From Symbiodinium microadriaticum (Eukaryota > Sar > Dinophyceae > Suessiales > Symbiodiniaceae): DNA of 64,000 nucleotides. The stretch lies in assembly GCA_001939145.1 (NCBI GenBank), contig LSRX01000433.1, forward strand, positions 416,794 to 480,793. The letters run 5' to 3'. The notes beneath the pieces are model-generated. The model saw nothing but the letters and a program-made list of their open reading frames with translations, did not search any database and had not been told where the DNA came from. The translations under genes were made by a program, and so were the position numbers. Of this stretch, positions 46,837 to 58,657 are shown in pieces. Position 1 is the stretch's first letter, and each line of letters begins with the position of its first letter.

Positions 46837-48481
46837 GTCTGGGGTCTGTTTTGGGTCTTCGCGCCTTCGGGCTTGCAGGGTGTATAGTGTTTAAGGGTGT
46901 ATTCCGACTTCCAACCTGCAATCGATGCTGCTAGTATCCGAAAGCCACGTCCCTCACCAGCAGGCAATATAAGGTGGCATAGAAGCCGAAGTGCTTACCG
47001 ATACGATTCCTTACGGTTCTATGTTGTAGTAACATACACCCCAAAGCCCTATTCAAATTTTTATGTTTACTATATTGGGTTGGATGCTTCGGGGAAGCTT
47101 TTGCCACAAACCGTGCATATGGCAGAGCCTCCGAGCACCAACAGTTTAGGGTTTATGATAACAAGAGCCTCCGACAGTTGGCAGCCGTATCGATAAAAGG
47201 ACTTTCAACAAAACGACGAATAGTGGCCTACACCCCGACCCCTTGATCGTTTTGCGCGGATCTGGCATGCCCATTGTGTCCCAGGTGTCTGGAGCTTAGC
47301 TAAATAAACCTAAACTCTGGATACCTTCAGGGACATCTAAAGCAACATAGTCTGCTCCGATATTCCTCAAGTATCATCTAACATGGAGGCGCCAAAGCCA
47401 CCTGCCTTGTCAGAAGCAAATCGGCACGATCGCTGACACACTGCTGGGACGAGGGCTGGACCTGCAGGCGCAGATGCACCGTAAAGCATGGGAGATGACA
47501 TGAGATTCGGGGAGTCGTGATTCTGTAGAGTTGTATAAGTGTCATACCGCAATTTAGAGCCTCTCTTGCGGCACTTATACCTCATACCCTGCAAGATAGC
47601 CTCCGAGTTGCAGGATGACACGGCGAGTTACCACTGCAGCGAGGAGTGAATGAATCGCGTCTTTGCCGTAGCACTGTGGCTCCAGTCCGTCAGCAGCTAC
47701 ATTGCCACACTCCGTCGCCACACAAGATGGCGTCAGAAGATTTGCCCACAGTGCGGCTTGGCACTGCGCGCCAATCCGAAGGCGTGTTTTGCGGGAAGTG
47801 GAAGCCCTGCCTGGCTCATGGGTCCTTTTACTTGGCTAGCTGGGGTTTTAATGTCGGTGCTTTAGGCTTAGGGCATGTGCTTGGCCTTCTCAGGAAGCGT
47901 AGGAATATGTACACCGGCACGATGAGTTTATGTGGCGGATGTGGCGTTGCTTTTCCGGTTTGCAGAAAATTTCTGGGGGTCGCACTCTCTTGTTCGAGGA
48001 TCTTCCTGCGTCGGAATCGGTACGAGTGGCTGTGCCTACCCGGTCTACCCCGTTGAACTCTGTGTTTTTGCCGCGGTATCGCACTAGTCTCGCTGAAGCT
48101 TCGTGAACCGTCAAGTCGTACAGGTGGTCTGTGAGCTCCACGGAAACCGTCTGGAATCCGCCCAAATTTGCGAATGGCATGCCTGCTGGCTTTCACAGAA
48201 CCAGAACTGCATGAGTGACAGTCGGTCTCCAGTGAGTCGTACCTTGACGTGACCACCCTCCCTCTCCTCTCCTCCCCCCAAGAACATTCCCCAAGGAAGC
48301 GAACACAAGTAGAGTCCCGACTCCGAGTACTCTGGGAGAACGAGGAATGAACCTCAAACCTTGAACTCCTCCGGACGAAACCTAGATCTACCAACTCCTA
48401 AGAAACCGAGAATCCCTGGCAAACCTGGTAAACGCAGCCTGAAACTTGTTGCGATGACGGTGGCGCCATGCATGTCCAGAA

Positions 48482-48503
48482 AGACACACGCACACGCACA
48501 CGC

Positions 48504-48535
<32 letters not shown>

Positions 48536-48536
48536 T
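48482..48536 (+). repeat. (CACACG)n and (CA)n microsatellite
   Basis: Four CACACG-like hexamers, then about 14 CA units. Confidence 0.97.
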
Positions 48537-49194
48537 TACTTTTCTCAATGAATACCATGATTAAGGTTAAGGTTGCCAAGATACGTGTATTCTCTGTTCT
48601 TGACCTTATGACTATGACTATGACTATCAGTACCATTCTTGGAATCTGCACCAGGTACTCGCGCGAGCTACTGATATTGCTTCTGGTTGACGTTGTCATA
48701 ACTTTGGTGCTGCGACCGTCGTGCTAGCAGCTGTTCCCATTATGTTCATGAATTATAGGAACCTGCTTGAGCATCTCCTGGTGGTGTACTATTAAGGTCC
48801 TAAAGTAACAAATGACTATGAGCATCGTTCTTGCTTTATGAGAGTCCCAATGCCCATGACTGTGCAGGCGGAGCTCTGATTTCCGTCGAAGGCTTCGCAG
48901 CTGGAGTCGGGGGTTCGGGTTAAGGAGAAGACGCCGCACCCCCGTCGCAGGGTGAATAATGGCTTGTCAGGTTCTTGGATCTTGGAAGGTGGATGAAATC
49001 CCTCCCACTACGGATGCTTCAGCGCGGTAAGCACTATTGGGTTGAGCATGTGCCCTGAATTTTCAAGCGCTGAGCCAAATCCGTGAATACGACACCTTGA
49101 AGCCGAACGCTCGGAAACTTGATACTGAGAACTCTAGCATCAGCTACCATAGCAATACCATGCAGCAGCTGCAGCTGCTGCTGGTGCGAATTGC

Positions 49195-49560
49195 CATCGT
49201 CAGCACCACAGTCACTACCCGCGCCGGCGACGTCGTAGGCACCAGCGCGGGCACCGCCACAACCACAACCACCTCCGCCGTCACACCCGCACCAGCCCCG
49301 CCGCTGTCACCACTACCAGGACCACCGCCATGGTCTGGTCATCACAGGCACCTCCACTACCATCATCATGAGAATCATCACCGCCGTTGTATCACTGACG
49401 CTCTACTATTTTGCGGCATCATGGCAGCATCCAGCATCATCACTCATTACTATGAAAGTTTCATCATCACTACGACCATTCGACTGTTAGTCAAACTCGT
49501 CACCATTGACACCCCCTGACCACACCATCGGCATCATCACGATCCGCATCATCATCCGCT
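49195..49560. repeat. Degenerate CAC/CAT/ACC-rich tract
   Basis: Loose trinucleotide composition (ACCACC, CATCAT, GCATCATCA). The 140-codon Thr/Pro/His frame at 49097-49519 depends on it. Confidence 0.7.
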
Positions 49561-49875
49561 TCGTTCGTCTGCATCTTTATTATTCTTGTGCTCGTTGTCA
49601 GCAGCAGCCTCGTTAAAGCCATTAGCATGGTCACACAGCTTTACTATTGCTGCAGCTTCTGCCACTACCTTGGCTGCAGCAGCTCGCAGCAACGAAAAAG
49701 TGCGGGCAAATCTAGGCACATGATTCCTCCGTGATGACAAACAATCGTGGCTAGACCCAGCGCAACATGATGAACCCACTGCCAGGTGGCGCCTGTGACA
49801 AAGAGATCGAATCCCAGCGCCTTGCCAAAGCATGCTTGCTACGCGTCTATGCCAAAGCGCGCGAAAACGTATCAG

Positions 49876-49923
49876 GCCAGGCTTCGGGACTGCTGGTGGT
49901 GATCGTGCTGCAGAAGATGAAAA

Positions 49924-49955
<32 letters not shown>

Positions 49956-51211
49956 ATTCTCATTACGCTATTGATGATGATGGTGAGGAAGAAGATGAAG
50001 ACGAGCTTGGTAAATAATCCCTTCCCCCTAATATTAAAACGCCCCCCCCCCTCCCCCTAATATTAAAATTGGATTTCGGGGGTTCCATTTTAATATTATG
50101 GGGGTTTTGGACGCACCCGGGTAGGACTGCAACTAATGAATTATGTTTGGGTTGAATCAGACAGTCAGGCACAGTCAGACACAACGACCGCTTCCTACGC
50201 AGCCGTTCCGGCTGTAGAGCAGACAGTCAAATTAGACAGCCAGCCCCAAATAAGTGATTAAGTAACACCCCCCCCAAATATTAAAACTCTAAGCCCTCAC
50301 TTCCTAATGGATTAATTAGCTATTTACTTAATCCTTTCAGGCAAACCTCTTCCCTTAACCCCTAAGCTCTAAAGCCTTCAACCCTAAACCTTAATTAATT
50401 AAGCCCCTGACCCCTGAGCCCCAGAGCCTTAAACCCTACAGCCCTCTCCTTTCGGTTTAGTACTACTGTAGTCTTCCCTCTAGTAAAACTCATACAATCC
50501 TAGGCCCCCCCTAATGATTTTAATTAACTTTTAATTGTGGGCCCGAAACCCTAAAATTTTTGGGGGCGGCAATTTTAATACTAGGGGGGATTTAATATTA
50601 GTGGGAAGCGATTATCACGCTGTTTATTAGGTTATTTGTTTACTTTGCTTATTTATTTACTTATTTATTATTTGTTTGTGTTTGTAATGTTATTTTTCAT
50701 TACCGTCATTTTCTGACTATTGTTATTATCGTGTTGCTATTTTTATTCTAGTGATGATGATGGTGGTGGTGGTGGTGGTGGTGCTGCTGCTGCTGGTGAT
50801 GAAGAAGGAGACTACAATGCTTATGCTGCTGTTGTTGATGACAGCGATGAAAATGATGACGATGACGATGATGATGATGATGATGATGGTGGTGGTTGTG
50901 ATGGGTGCGAGTATGATGTTGGTAATGGTGATGGTGATGATGATAGTGGTGGTGATGATCATTATTGTGACGATGACGATGATGATGATGATGATGATGG
51001 CGGTGGCGACGGTTATGGTGATGCTGGTGATCATGATGATGATGATGATGATGACCCAGGCACGACTCAGGCACAGGAGAGACCAAATGCGAACTTACAT
51101 CGATTCATACTGGTAGCAAAGATCCCGGACAAATTCGCGGCAGAGCTCTCTCTAGTGAGCCCGGCCGGGCGATTGAATCGCTTGTTATATCCTCGTCGCA
51201 CAAGACCCTGA
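49876..51211 (+). CDS. Possible Asp/Gly-rich acidic gene with one intron
   Basis: Left part 49876-50004 begins after a CAG|G acceptor-like site and reads PGFGTAGGDRAAEDEN then Asp and Gly runs and EEDEDE. A GC donor at 50005 joins it in phase to 50752, where a pyrimidine run plus TTCTAG precedes another Asp/Gly-rich stretch (DEEGDYNAYAAVVDDSDEN, then D runs). The right part stays open to 51211 with a non-repetitive tail (FILVAKIPDKFAAELSLVS). A GT donor at 50010 would instead shift into a Met/Val frame. The Asp runs are simply (GAT)n microsatellites read in one frame, so all of this could be non-coding. The proposed intron holds two copies of a palindromic element. Confidence 0.25.
50053..50104. 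repeat. Short hairpin, CCCCCTAATATTAAAAT family
   Basis: Arms 50053-50073 and 50083-50104 (CCCCCTAATATTAAAATTGG and its complement) enclose a 9-nt loop. A direct partial copy precedes it at about 50025-50041. Shared words recur at 50262-50290 and 50505-50589. Confidence 0.75.
50505..50589. repeat. Longer hairpin of the CCCCCTAATATTAAAAT family
   Basis: CCCCCCCTAATGATTTTAAT pairs with the complement of AATTTTAATACTAGGGGGG across a loop holding CCCTAAA. It is a diverged second copy of the element at 50053. Confidence 0.6.
50752..51054 (+). repeat. (GAT)n/(GGT)n microsatellite
   Basis: About 300 bp of GAT and GGT with GAC and GCT variants. Read in different frames it gives poly-Asp/Gly, Met/Val or (antisense) His/Ile runs. 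A shorter related array lies at 49918-49990. Confidence 0.95.
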
Positions 51212-53521
51212 GCCCAAGGCCTTAAACTGCACTCTCATAGAGGGCTCTTCATTTGAGTTTTAAGTTTCGCCAGATCCTGGTGCAGACTAGGAGCCTCAGT
51301 CGCCAGGTACTGCTACTCCCGCTTTATCCGAAAATCGGTTCTGATTATTCAGCTTATCCCGACATGATCCACTCAATACGAGATCCCAAACTACCCTTTC
51401 AAGAATTTCACAGTACAGCTTTGAATGGATCCGATATTTGTGCATCCCTTATCCCCAGAGAGGTAAGCCCGAAAGCCCTGAAGCCCAACATCGACATTCA
51501 GAAGGCAGCGGATGCCCCGCAGAAGCAGGAGCCTTTCAATCCGCAAAGCGAGAACCTAAAACCCTCACCCGTAAACCCCAAGTCCTGCCCTACGTAAACT
51601 GCAAGTGCAAGCCAAAGCACCTTAAGCCATGCCCTAAACCGAAAACTCTGGCCCTAAACCCTGAACCCTAAACCCATATATTTATAAAATAATGAACTTG
51701 CATGTTGAGTTTATGTATGTGTGCAAAAAATAGGTAGACAAACAAACCCCACCCCAAGGCACCCTAAAAGCGTATCAGGTGGTGCTGTGAAGAACAAGGC
51801 CCCTGGTCCGACCCCCTCCCAGGGGGGCGCCAGGCCCTTCATGTCCAACACTGTACAGGGTGTTATAGGGTTTAGGGTATAGAGTATGGAAAAAGTTGGT
51901 GGGCAAAAAACCTTGCAGCTACAGTCCCTTTATCACTATACTACTCCATCGTTAAGGCCCCGAGGATATATTCAAGATTTGGGGCTTGATGCTTCGGGTA
52001 TTTGGGTTGCGGGTCTGGAGTTTCGAGTGTGGGACGAGCTTAGGGTTGCGCATCTCGTACAGGGCCCGAAAAATTCAACAGATCTTTCGGGGCATGGTCC
52101 AAGATGCCCCCGGTGGTACGGATGCCCATGCACAGGCATACTAGTGAATTCCATCGGACACAGATGCTGTCCAGTTTTTATACATCGATACCTCAAGCTC
52201 GGAGACACCTTAAGGCATGAACCCTAAGCCCTCTAAACCCTTAAGAGATCCACAACCCCAAGGCCCCCAAAAGCCCAGGAGCCTCGGGGCTGGGCCCTAG
52301 TTTCCTACCGTCTTGGGGCCTAGGCCTAGGCTTTGCTCTAGCGGTCCAAAATGCAACTCTTGCAACCGATGGGGCTATGATAAGGCTTAGTCCTTCCCTG
52401 AAAGTTTGGCTGTTTGAAACCATGGGCTTTTGGGAAGTCAGCTCTAGGATTCCCCCGAAACCCCGAAGCCTACAGCTTTTATCCCGGACCGCCCCAACAA
52501 GTCGCCGTTCTGCCGGAGGCTTGCCATGGAGGAGTGGATGGAAACACAAAAGGCAGTGTCTTGGCGGCCAGAATAGAAGCACGGCGCTCGGGTTTAAGCA
52601 CTATAGGGTGAACTGCGGCTTCAGGGTTTAAGGATTTCCGTAGGTGGACCCATAAATTCAGAAGCTCCGAAAGCTGAGGAACGCTGAGGCCCCAATTACA
52701 AAACGTTAAACCAATGAGCTCTTGGGAACGAGAGTGTGTGGCCAAGGGTTGACCCTGAACCCCGAATAGGGTTGTCACTTCTCTGAACGTTCCAAAAAAA
52801 GCAAAAGAATTCTGATCTATATGAATCTATTTGAAGAGACCAGTATTCTTGTTATCTAGTTGTTATGCCACCTCTTCGGGACTTGCCACGTGCGCGGCCG
52901 AGGTTTGGGACTATTTCTTTGGGGAGCCCACCGGCCCAAACTACTTGTTTCCGGAACCGACGGGGCCAACTACGCCCGCCCAGGGAGGAGCAAGGCAGGG
53001 AGAGCACACTGAAGTTGGTCTGAGGGTTAAGGGCCTAGGGTTCAGGGCTCAGCCTTCAGCACAATTGCTCTGTGTCGCGGAGGCTGGCTGCTGAGGAGCT
53101 GAATGCCACAGGTGTGTGGCTGCGTGGTCAAGTGCCTTTGCTGCACTTCAGCAAGCATCGTGTCAACAGTGCTTGCTGGGGGTGCCTGGCCGGGCGGTTT
53201 ATGCAACCTGTGTACTTGTATGTATACATACATACAATAAGATTGCACGGCCGGTTGGTACTTATACACTTCTGCTTGTAATTTGTTACTATACTATACT
53301 CTGTTACATGATTGGGGGGCCAAATTGACATCTGAGGCGAACCATCTCTTCTGCAGCTTCGTGACTTCATTTGGCCTTGATGGCCGCAGTTGCCGTGTTG
53401 GCTGCATCTGAGGAAACCTCAGCAAAACCGCAGCCCTCTCCAAAAGCATCCGCGATGCTGCTTTTAGGGTTTAGGGTTTCGGGTCAAATTCAGGGTGTAA
53501 TCATGCGCGCCCAAGTTAAGC

Positions 53522-53665
53522 AGCATCGCTGAGAGCCGCTGCAACCTTGTCGTTGAAAACACAGATTCGATTGAATGCGCCTCCGTCGCCGAAGTTTCGT
53601 CGGCAAAAGGGAAAAGAGAGTTTCGACATTTGTTGGCAGACGCTTGTGCTGATTTCGGGGCTTAA
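53522..53665 (+). CDS. Possible exon, unknown gene
   Basis: A 47-codon frame ends in TAA at 53663. It reads SIAESRCNLVVENTDSIECA, SVAEVSSAKGKREFRHLLAD and ACADFGA. It is acidic and Ala/Val-rich, follows AAGTTAAG|C (not AG|G), and is preceded by TTTAGGG units. An antisense frame (53516-53701) overlaps. Confidence 0.2.
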   Translation, partial: SIAESRCNLVVENTDSIECASVAEVSSAKGKREFRHLLADACADFGA

Positions 53666-55041
53666 GATTGTAGAGGCTGCGGCCTGCCTTGAGCTTGCCA
53701 TCTGAAAAGAGGACTACTCGAATCCTGAAAGCAACAGTGAAGGAAATTTGTAGAGCTTATAGAGACAGGATAGTTTGCCTTTTCTCGTTTTAAGCACCTT
53801 TAGGATATTCGGCTCGATTGGAAATATTTCATTCATTCTAACCTTCAGCTGCTACCGCAGTTGCTACCGGGCGAGAATTCAAGGGCATGAGCCACCCAGA
53901 TCTACCGGGATGATTGCAACACCCTCCCCCCCACAACAGAATAATGGTGGTAGGCGCTTCGTTTCTGTGAGGCCACAGGAACCACAGACTCGTTGTGGGC
54001 CGTGGCGGAGCTGTGCAAGGAGTCGCCGATGCTGCAGGCAGGAGCGGTGTAATACAGGAGCCTGATTATAAGAAACCTTGGGTCCAAAGTAGAAGGGCTT
54101 TGTGTATGAATCCTAGTATTTTGTTGGGGTTATAGGAGCAGGGTTTCTGAATCAGGTTCGAACATTAGGTCTCACGTTTGTTGGTCCGGCGTGCGCTCGA
54201 CGCCGCATGTACGATGACCCTTAGCCCAAAGCCCGAAAACAGCGACTTGCTGCCTCCAGGGCGCCATCGGCCCTTATTGTAACGCCCCGCAAGAAACGAC
54301 CGCGAGTTTTCAGAACCCCGGCTGCGATGGAGGCTCGGAACCGGCCTGAAACACATAGCCATGCCCGGAGTCCCTTTGTTCTGCTTCGATGGTTCAGGGT
54401 TTAGGTTTTGGGGCTAACGGTTTCCAAATTTGCGCTTCGATGGTTCAGGATACAGTCAGAGTACCGTAGTATGGCCTAAAGCCCTCCAGTCCAGTGCTCC
54501 GGGTATTGTTCCACATGTGTCGACTCCTCGCTAAAAAAACGATAGAACACCCGGAAGCCTTGAATCCTCAGCCGCAGTCGAACCCGTAACCCCCTGTGGG
54601 AGGTAAAGACGACCTTCGAACCCCAAGCTCCAAATTTGCCAGGGAGTGCTTCCTGTGCTCGTGGTGCGACTGGCGAAGACCGCTCCCAAACTCACGCCGG
54701 AGGCTGCATAATTCGGTTTAATCTATAGGGCCTATAGGGTTTAAGAATTAGGGCTTGTAGACTTAGGAGTGTGTATCTACGCACTGATATTCATGCCGCC
54801 AAAACAGTTCGGCTTGGTATTTTTTGCCAGAAAGGCAAGGCCATCCTAACTTTACTTGTAGAGGACCTGGCGGCTGTCCCTATAAGCGGGAGCCTTGATT
54901 TTAAACCCTGAACCATGGACGAGACGAGAGTCCATGTACCCTCGCATGCTCGCACGATTGTGGCTGGTCTCCGACTCCCTGTGTTTGCTGCATGCTCTTT
55001 AAGAAGTTTTTTCCATAGTTTTCCACACTCCCAGCTTGCAT

Positions 55042-55088
55042 GAACCCCTAAACCCTGAACTCTAAACCCTAAACCCTAAACTGTAAAC
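55042..55088 (-). repeat. Interstitial CCCTAAA cluster
   Basis: CCCCTAAACCCTGAACTCTA followed by CCCTAAACCCTAAA. Similar shorter clusters lie at 28250-28315, 36420-36472, 46309-46342 and 59200-59265. Confidence 0.85.
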
Positions 55089-55911
55089 CTCACGACTCAA
55101 GACAGAGCTTCTGAATACCGCAACCCATGTCCAGTCGGTCGTAGTGTTTGTCCTAAACCTCCGAAAGCTGAAAAATTGGGGGTTTGGAGCTCTGAGGGTT
55201 TTTGGTTCAGGGTTTGATCAGGATGGGTCTGGTTGTTCGGAGCTCACAGTTCTTACCGCTTTTGCTATCGGTTCAAGGCTGCGCAAGGTCCTGGACTTCG
55301 GAAGCTGCTCATTTAAGCTTCGAGCGGGAGCAACCCTAAGCCGAAACCTACCCCGTGGTATCGACTGCATCAACCCCCGAAGCCAGGAAACACTTAGCAA
55401 TCTTTGGTCCATCGGAGCGCTTCGCGCGCAATTCAAGGCGAGTGAGCGGGAGAAGGGGGCGAGAACTATTTGCGAGGGCTTTGGCGTTTGGAGTTGGGAA
55501 TTGAAAGTCTTGCAGAGCATGATGCTGGCTTTCGGTACAGCGTCGGAGTAGGGGTATTGGCACACGCTACAAAACGGTTTCAGTACGAACACGGTTGAAC
55601 TATATGTCAGTAATAATACGTAACAGTCGAAACTGCCATTCTCAGTATTGACGCAGCTAGTCAGTGATAGTATGTGATAATTTAATCAATGACGGGCAAG
55701 CATGTGCCAGGGAGCTGTGCCGAGCTTTCGGGTATGTTGGTGTTCCGTGTTTGACAGTATTAACATATGCAGGGGTTGCACGATGTATTCGGTTCGTCAG
55801 CACGATCGCTCTTGAGCGGAGGCCTGCATTCAGGCATAATGAGAGACATTCTCAGCCGAAGGAGTGCTCAGTATACCTCAGCAGTATCCTGGCAGTGTAC
55901 AACAGACCACT

Positions 55912-56508
55912 TCATTGAGCAGCGGTCGCTGTGTTACAGTCAGGAAAGACAGCAACATTAGCAACGCGAATGTGATATTCCAACGCCGCAGCTATCGACG
56001 TGACCTTGATGACATAATCTTTAGGCTCATCGCCAGTATTCAGGACCTGAAACATTAGATCCAACAGCGACGATTTGGGGTTGAATTGCCAGTCGTATGT
56101 TTTGTCGCAAACCCAAAGCGGCAACGTGGCGTCGCTTGCTGGGCATTGTCCTTCTCTTCTGCCCCGGACACATGACCGCACCATAACGATGAGCCTCTCC
56201 AAGTATTTTTCCATCAGCATCATCTCTGCAACATCAGCACCTCCGTCATCGTCATCACCAGCGTCATCTTTACCGGCGTCATCATCATCATTATCATCGT
56301 CACCATCATCATGGCCACTACCCCTGTCACTGCTAACCCTTCCATCATGATCAGCATCACCATGGGAGAGTTGGCCACTGACACCTCGCAGCTTCGGCAG
56401 ATCAGGCGGGAAACGAGATGTCATCACCATCCTCTTTCTATTGCGTACTTTCAACCTCATAATTTCCATCATCATCATCATCATCATTATCATCATCGCT
56501 GTCATCAT
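55912..56508 (-). CDS. Possible acidic-linker protein or exon, unknown function
   Basis: A 198-codon frame. Its N-terminal and middle parts run through CAT/GAT microsatellite sequence and give Met-rich and then Asp-rich stretches (GHDDGDDDNDDDDAG). The last 105 residues are not repetitive and look protein-like: YLERLIVMVRSCVRGRREG, LPLWVCDKTYDWQFNPKS, LNTGDEPKDYVIKVTSIAA and YHIRVANVAVFPDCNTATAA. GAT repeats lengthen open frames by chance, and this lies on the strand opposite to the confident genes. It may therefore be a chance frame or a single exon. Confidence 0.28.
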   Translation of the reverse strand: MMTAMMIMMMMMMMEIMRLKVRNRKRMVMTSRFPPDLPKLRGVSGQLSHGDADHDGRVSSDRGSGHDDGDDDNDDDDAGKDDAGDDDDGGADVAEMMLMEKYLERLIVMVRSCVRGRREGQCPASDATLPLWVCDKTYDWQFNPKSSLLDLMFQVLNTGDEPKDYVIKVTSIAAALEYHIRVANVAVFPDCNTATAAQ

Positions 56509-56510
56509 CT
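56205..56510. repeat. (CAT)n-rich tract
   Basis: CATCATCAT and CATCGTCATCA clusters at 56212-56320 and a purer (CAT)n at 56466-56502, with unique sequence between. Confidence 0.85.
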
Positions 56511-57077
56511 AAAGCAGGCCTCACCGCCAAAACGACACCCCGAGGGCGTCGCCGGCATCTTCACCTCACCACCCTCGCATCACGATGGCTGCTGCATTGA
56601 GTGCTTGTATTGTTACACTTCTTGTCCATGCCCACCGTATCATCGCACCGAAGGACCTTCAGATCAACATGGCTCCGCTGGTTGCGTTTCTTGGCAACAA
56701 GCTTTCGAAGGACCGGCAAATCATGGCCAGCAGCTCTTTGTGTGTAAATTAAGGTTGAGGGTTTTGGGGTTTGGGGCTGAATAGGCTATGGCCTTCCGGA
56801 GTCGAACGGGATGTGTGAGGGCTTTGTCGGAGTAATTCGGAGCCAGGTGGAGCTATGCGTTGTGAGTTTGATGAGTAACCCCGGCTGCCACTAGGATTAA
56901 AGTCACCTAAGGCCTAAGGTTCCAACGTCCTATAGAGCTTAGTGCTAACTAACTTCTATGGTGAAGCTTCCAGCGAATGATGGGGGATCCACCCCACGAA
57001 CCCTTTCAAGCGTAAGCGGCCGCTTATTCTAAACTGGGCCTTCCTGTCACCATTGTCATAGGAGCGCGCTACATTTT

Positions 57078-57174
57078 ATTGATGATAGAAATCCTGCACT
57101 ACCCATAATAAGGAATATACCATGATTCCCATAGTTTAGGGTCCTTAAGGTAATGCAGGATTCCTATCATCAAC
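57078..57174 (+). mobile_element. MITE-like palindromic element, family 1, copy d
   Basis: 97 bp. The terminal inverted repeats (57078-57103 and 57149-57174) pair at 23 of 26 positions. The interior holds CCCATAATAAGGAATATACC and TTTAGGGTCCTTAAGG. It is the reference copy for the family. No coding capacity; target-site duplications were not certain. Confidence 0.85.
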
Positions 57175-57370
57175 AGTACGATTATATTTTAGCACCTGCC
57201 CTCGCTTGGTGCGAGGAAAGCCTGGACGAGATTCCGACACAGGCAAGGGGGGAGCCTCATCTCGGGCCCGCGATACTTAGTAACCATACCCCTTGTATGT
57301 GTATATTTATATATGTACATATATGCCTATATATATATATGTAGTTACGTATGTAACCATATGTATATAT

Positions 57371-57418
57371 ACATACGTACATACATACATACATACATAC
57401 ATACATACATACATACAC

Positions 57419-57449
<31 letters not shown>

Positions 57450-57542
57450 CATACATACATACATACATACATACATACATACACACACATACACACACAT
57501 ACACACATACATACATACATACATACATACATACATACATAC
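57371..57542 (+). repeat. (CATA)n microsatellite with CACACATA
   Basis: About 170 bp of CATA with three CACA interruptions, preceded by (TA)n mixtures from 57300. Confidence 0.97.
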
Positions 57543-58018
57543 AATCTGTATATTGGGTAAAAAACTCATACGTAAATGCACTCGAATACCCCGAGAACAG
57601 CCTGGACCTGGGCTGCATGCCAGCGTGTAGTCGTTCGGGGCTTGCTTGACGCTTCCAGTGTTTAGGATGTCTCGGTCGTAGGTGTCGTTAGGTCGCTTAG
57701 GTTCCGGCAGGCCAGAGCAGAGAGCAAACATATATGCTAACGCTTTGATCAGGCGCCTCATTTTCACAAGGGACCCTTTTCCCTAGTAATTACCAGAGTT
57801 GCCGGATCTCTCTGATATGTCCTTGTCGGGTCTACTTTCCAAGGGTCCACTGAGCTGTGAACGCTACATTACGCTAAGCTCCAAGAGACTCTACAGCCAG
57901 TTATACTCATTCAAGCTCGTCTCCGGCATCGTTTCCAGGTCGACACACTTCTTGCTTTTCCCGCAGTAGCCATGTGAGTAGCTCTGGGATTTAGGGTTTA
58001 GGGCTTTAGCGTTTCTCT

Positions 58019-58083
58019 ACGGTACCCTAGGAAAAGGACCCTAAGCCCCAAAAGGGACCCTAGTTTACCAGAGAACTGCTTAT
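58019..58083 (+). mobile_element. MITE-like element, family 2, truncated copy
   Basis: Matches the right two thirds of the 62992 element (GGTACCCTAG, GAAAAGGACCCTAA, AAAAGGGACCCTAG, AGAGAACT), with a small insertion. The left end is missing and is replaced by TTTAGGG units. Confidence 0.6.
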
Positions 58084-58657
58084 TTATTCATGAGGCTGCC
58101 GAGGTTCGGGTGCTTTTGGTATTGTTTGTCCAGGGCCTTAGGTTCAGGCGGTGGGGTTCAATTAGGGTTTACGGCCCAGGGCCTAGGGTCTGGGTTTAGG
58201 TTTAGGTTGTCGGTTAGGGTGCTTATAAAACTTAAGATGTATAAGGTATTCAGGTATCCGTGTTTTCTGAATTCTATGGCATCAAACGTGTGGATCAAAG
58301 TGCATACTGTGCCGGCAAGTTGTTACGGTTCCGAGTTCCATTTATGATTCCCCCAGTCAAGGCTCACACGCATTGAACCCTAAACCCTAAACCCCTCATT
58401 GGGCCGACAGCTGTTTAGCTTGAGATTTGTTGCAAATTTGTAAGTAGGAGATCAGGAGATCCTGCCACGAGACACGAGACATATCAGCCCTGCAACCCGC
58501 TCGCCACATCCGTGTGATTCACGGCTTCTTGTTACCCAGTATTGCCGTCAAAAGTACGCCCCAATCGGATATTTTGAGATAGGGGTTGGCATGTTTTGTA
58601 ATGGTATCCCCTTCTCGTACCTCCTAGACACACCAAAAGCTCATCTGCTGCGAAGCT

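Larger units (their letters stand above)
46283..49194. other. Non-coding; palindrome and microsatellites
   Basis: CCCTAAA words at 46309-46342, TA/TATG array at 46572, the perfect telomere palindrome at 46798, CA array at 48482. 47646-48056 and 47828-48394 are overlapping opposite frames with no recognised domain. Confidence 0.5.
51212..55911. other. Mostly non-coding; weak frames
   Basis: 51253-51671 ends in CCCTAAA words. 52831-52990 reads WDYFFGEPTGPNYLFPEPTG with a short internal repeat but no support. 55144-55551 is a 135-codon frame starting inside telomere-like sequence. A CCCTAAA cluster lies at 55042. Confidence 0.45.
56511..58657. other. Non-coding between the CAT tract and the RCC1-like gene
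   Basis: Holds the family 1 element (57078), the CATA array (57371), the truncated family 2 element (58019) and telomere-like words (57990, 58130-58225, 58375). No promoter motif can be assigned. Confidence 0.5.

Noticed and set aside
57257..57767. Frames of 95-140 codons on both strands
   Set aside because: They depend on the (CATA)n array; no protein-like texture outside it.
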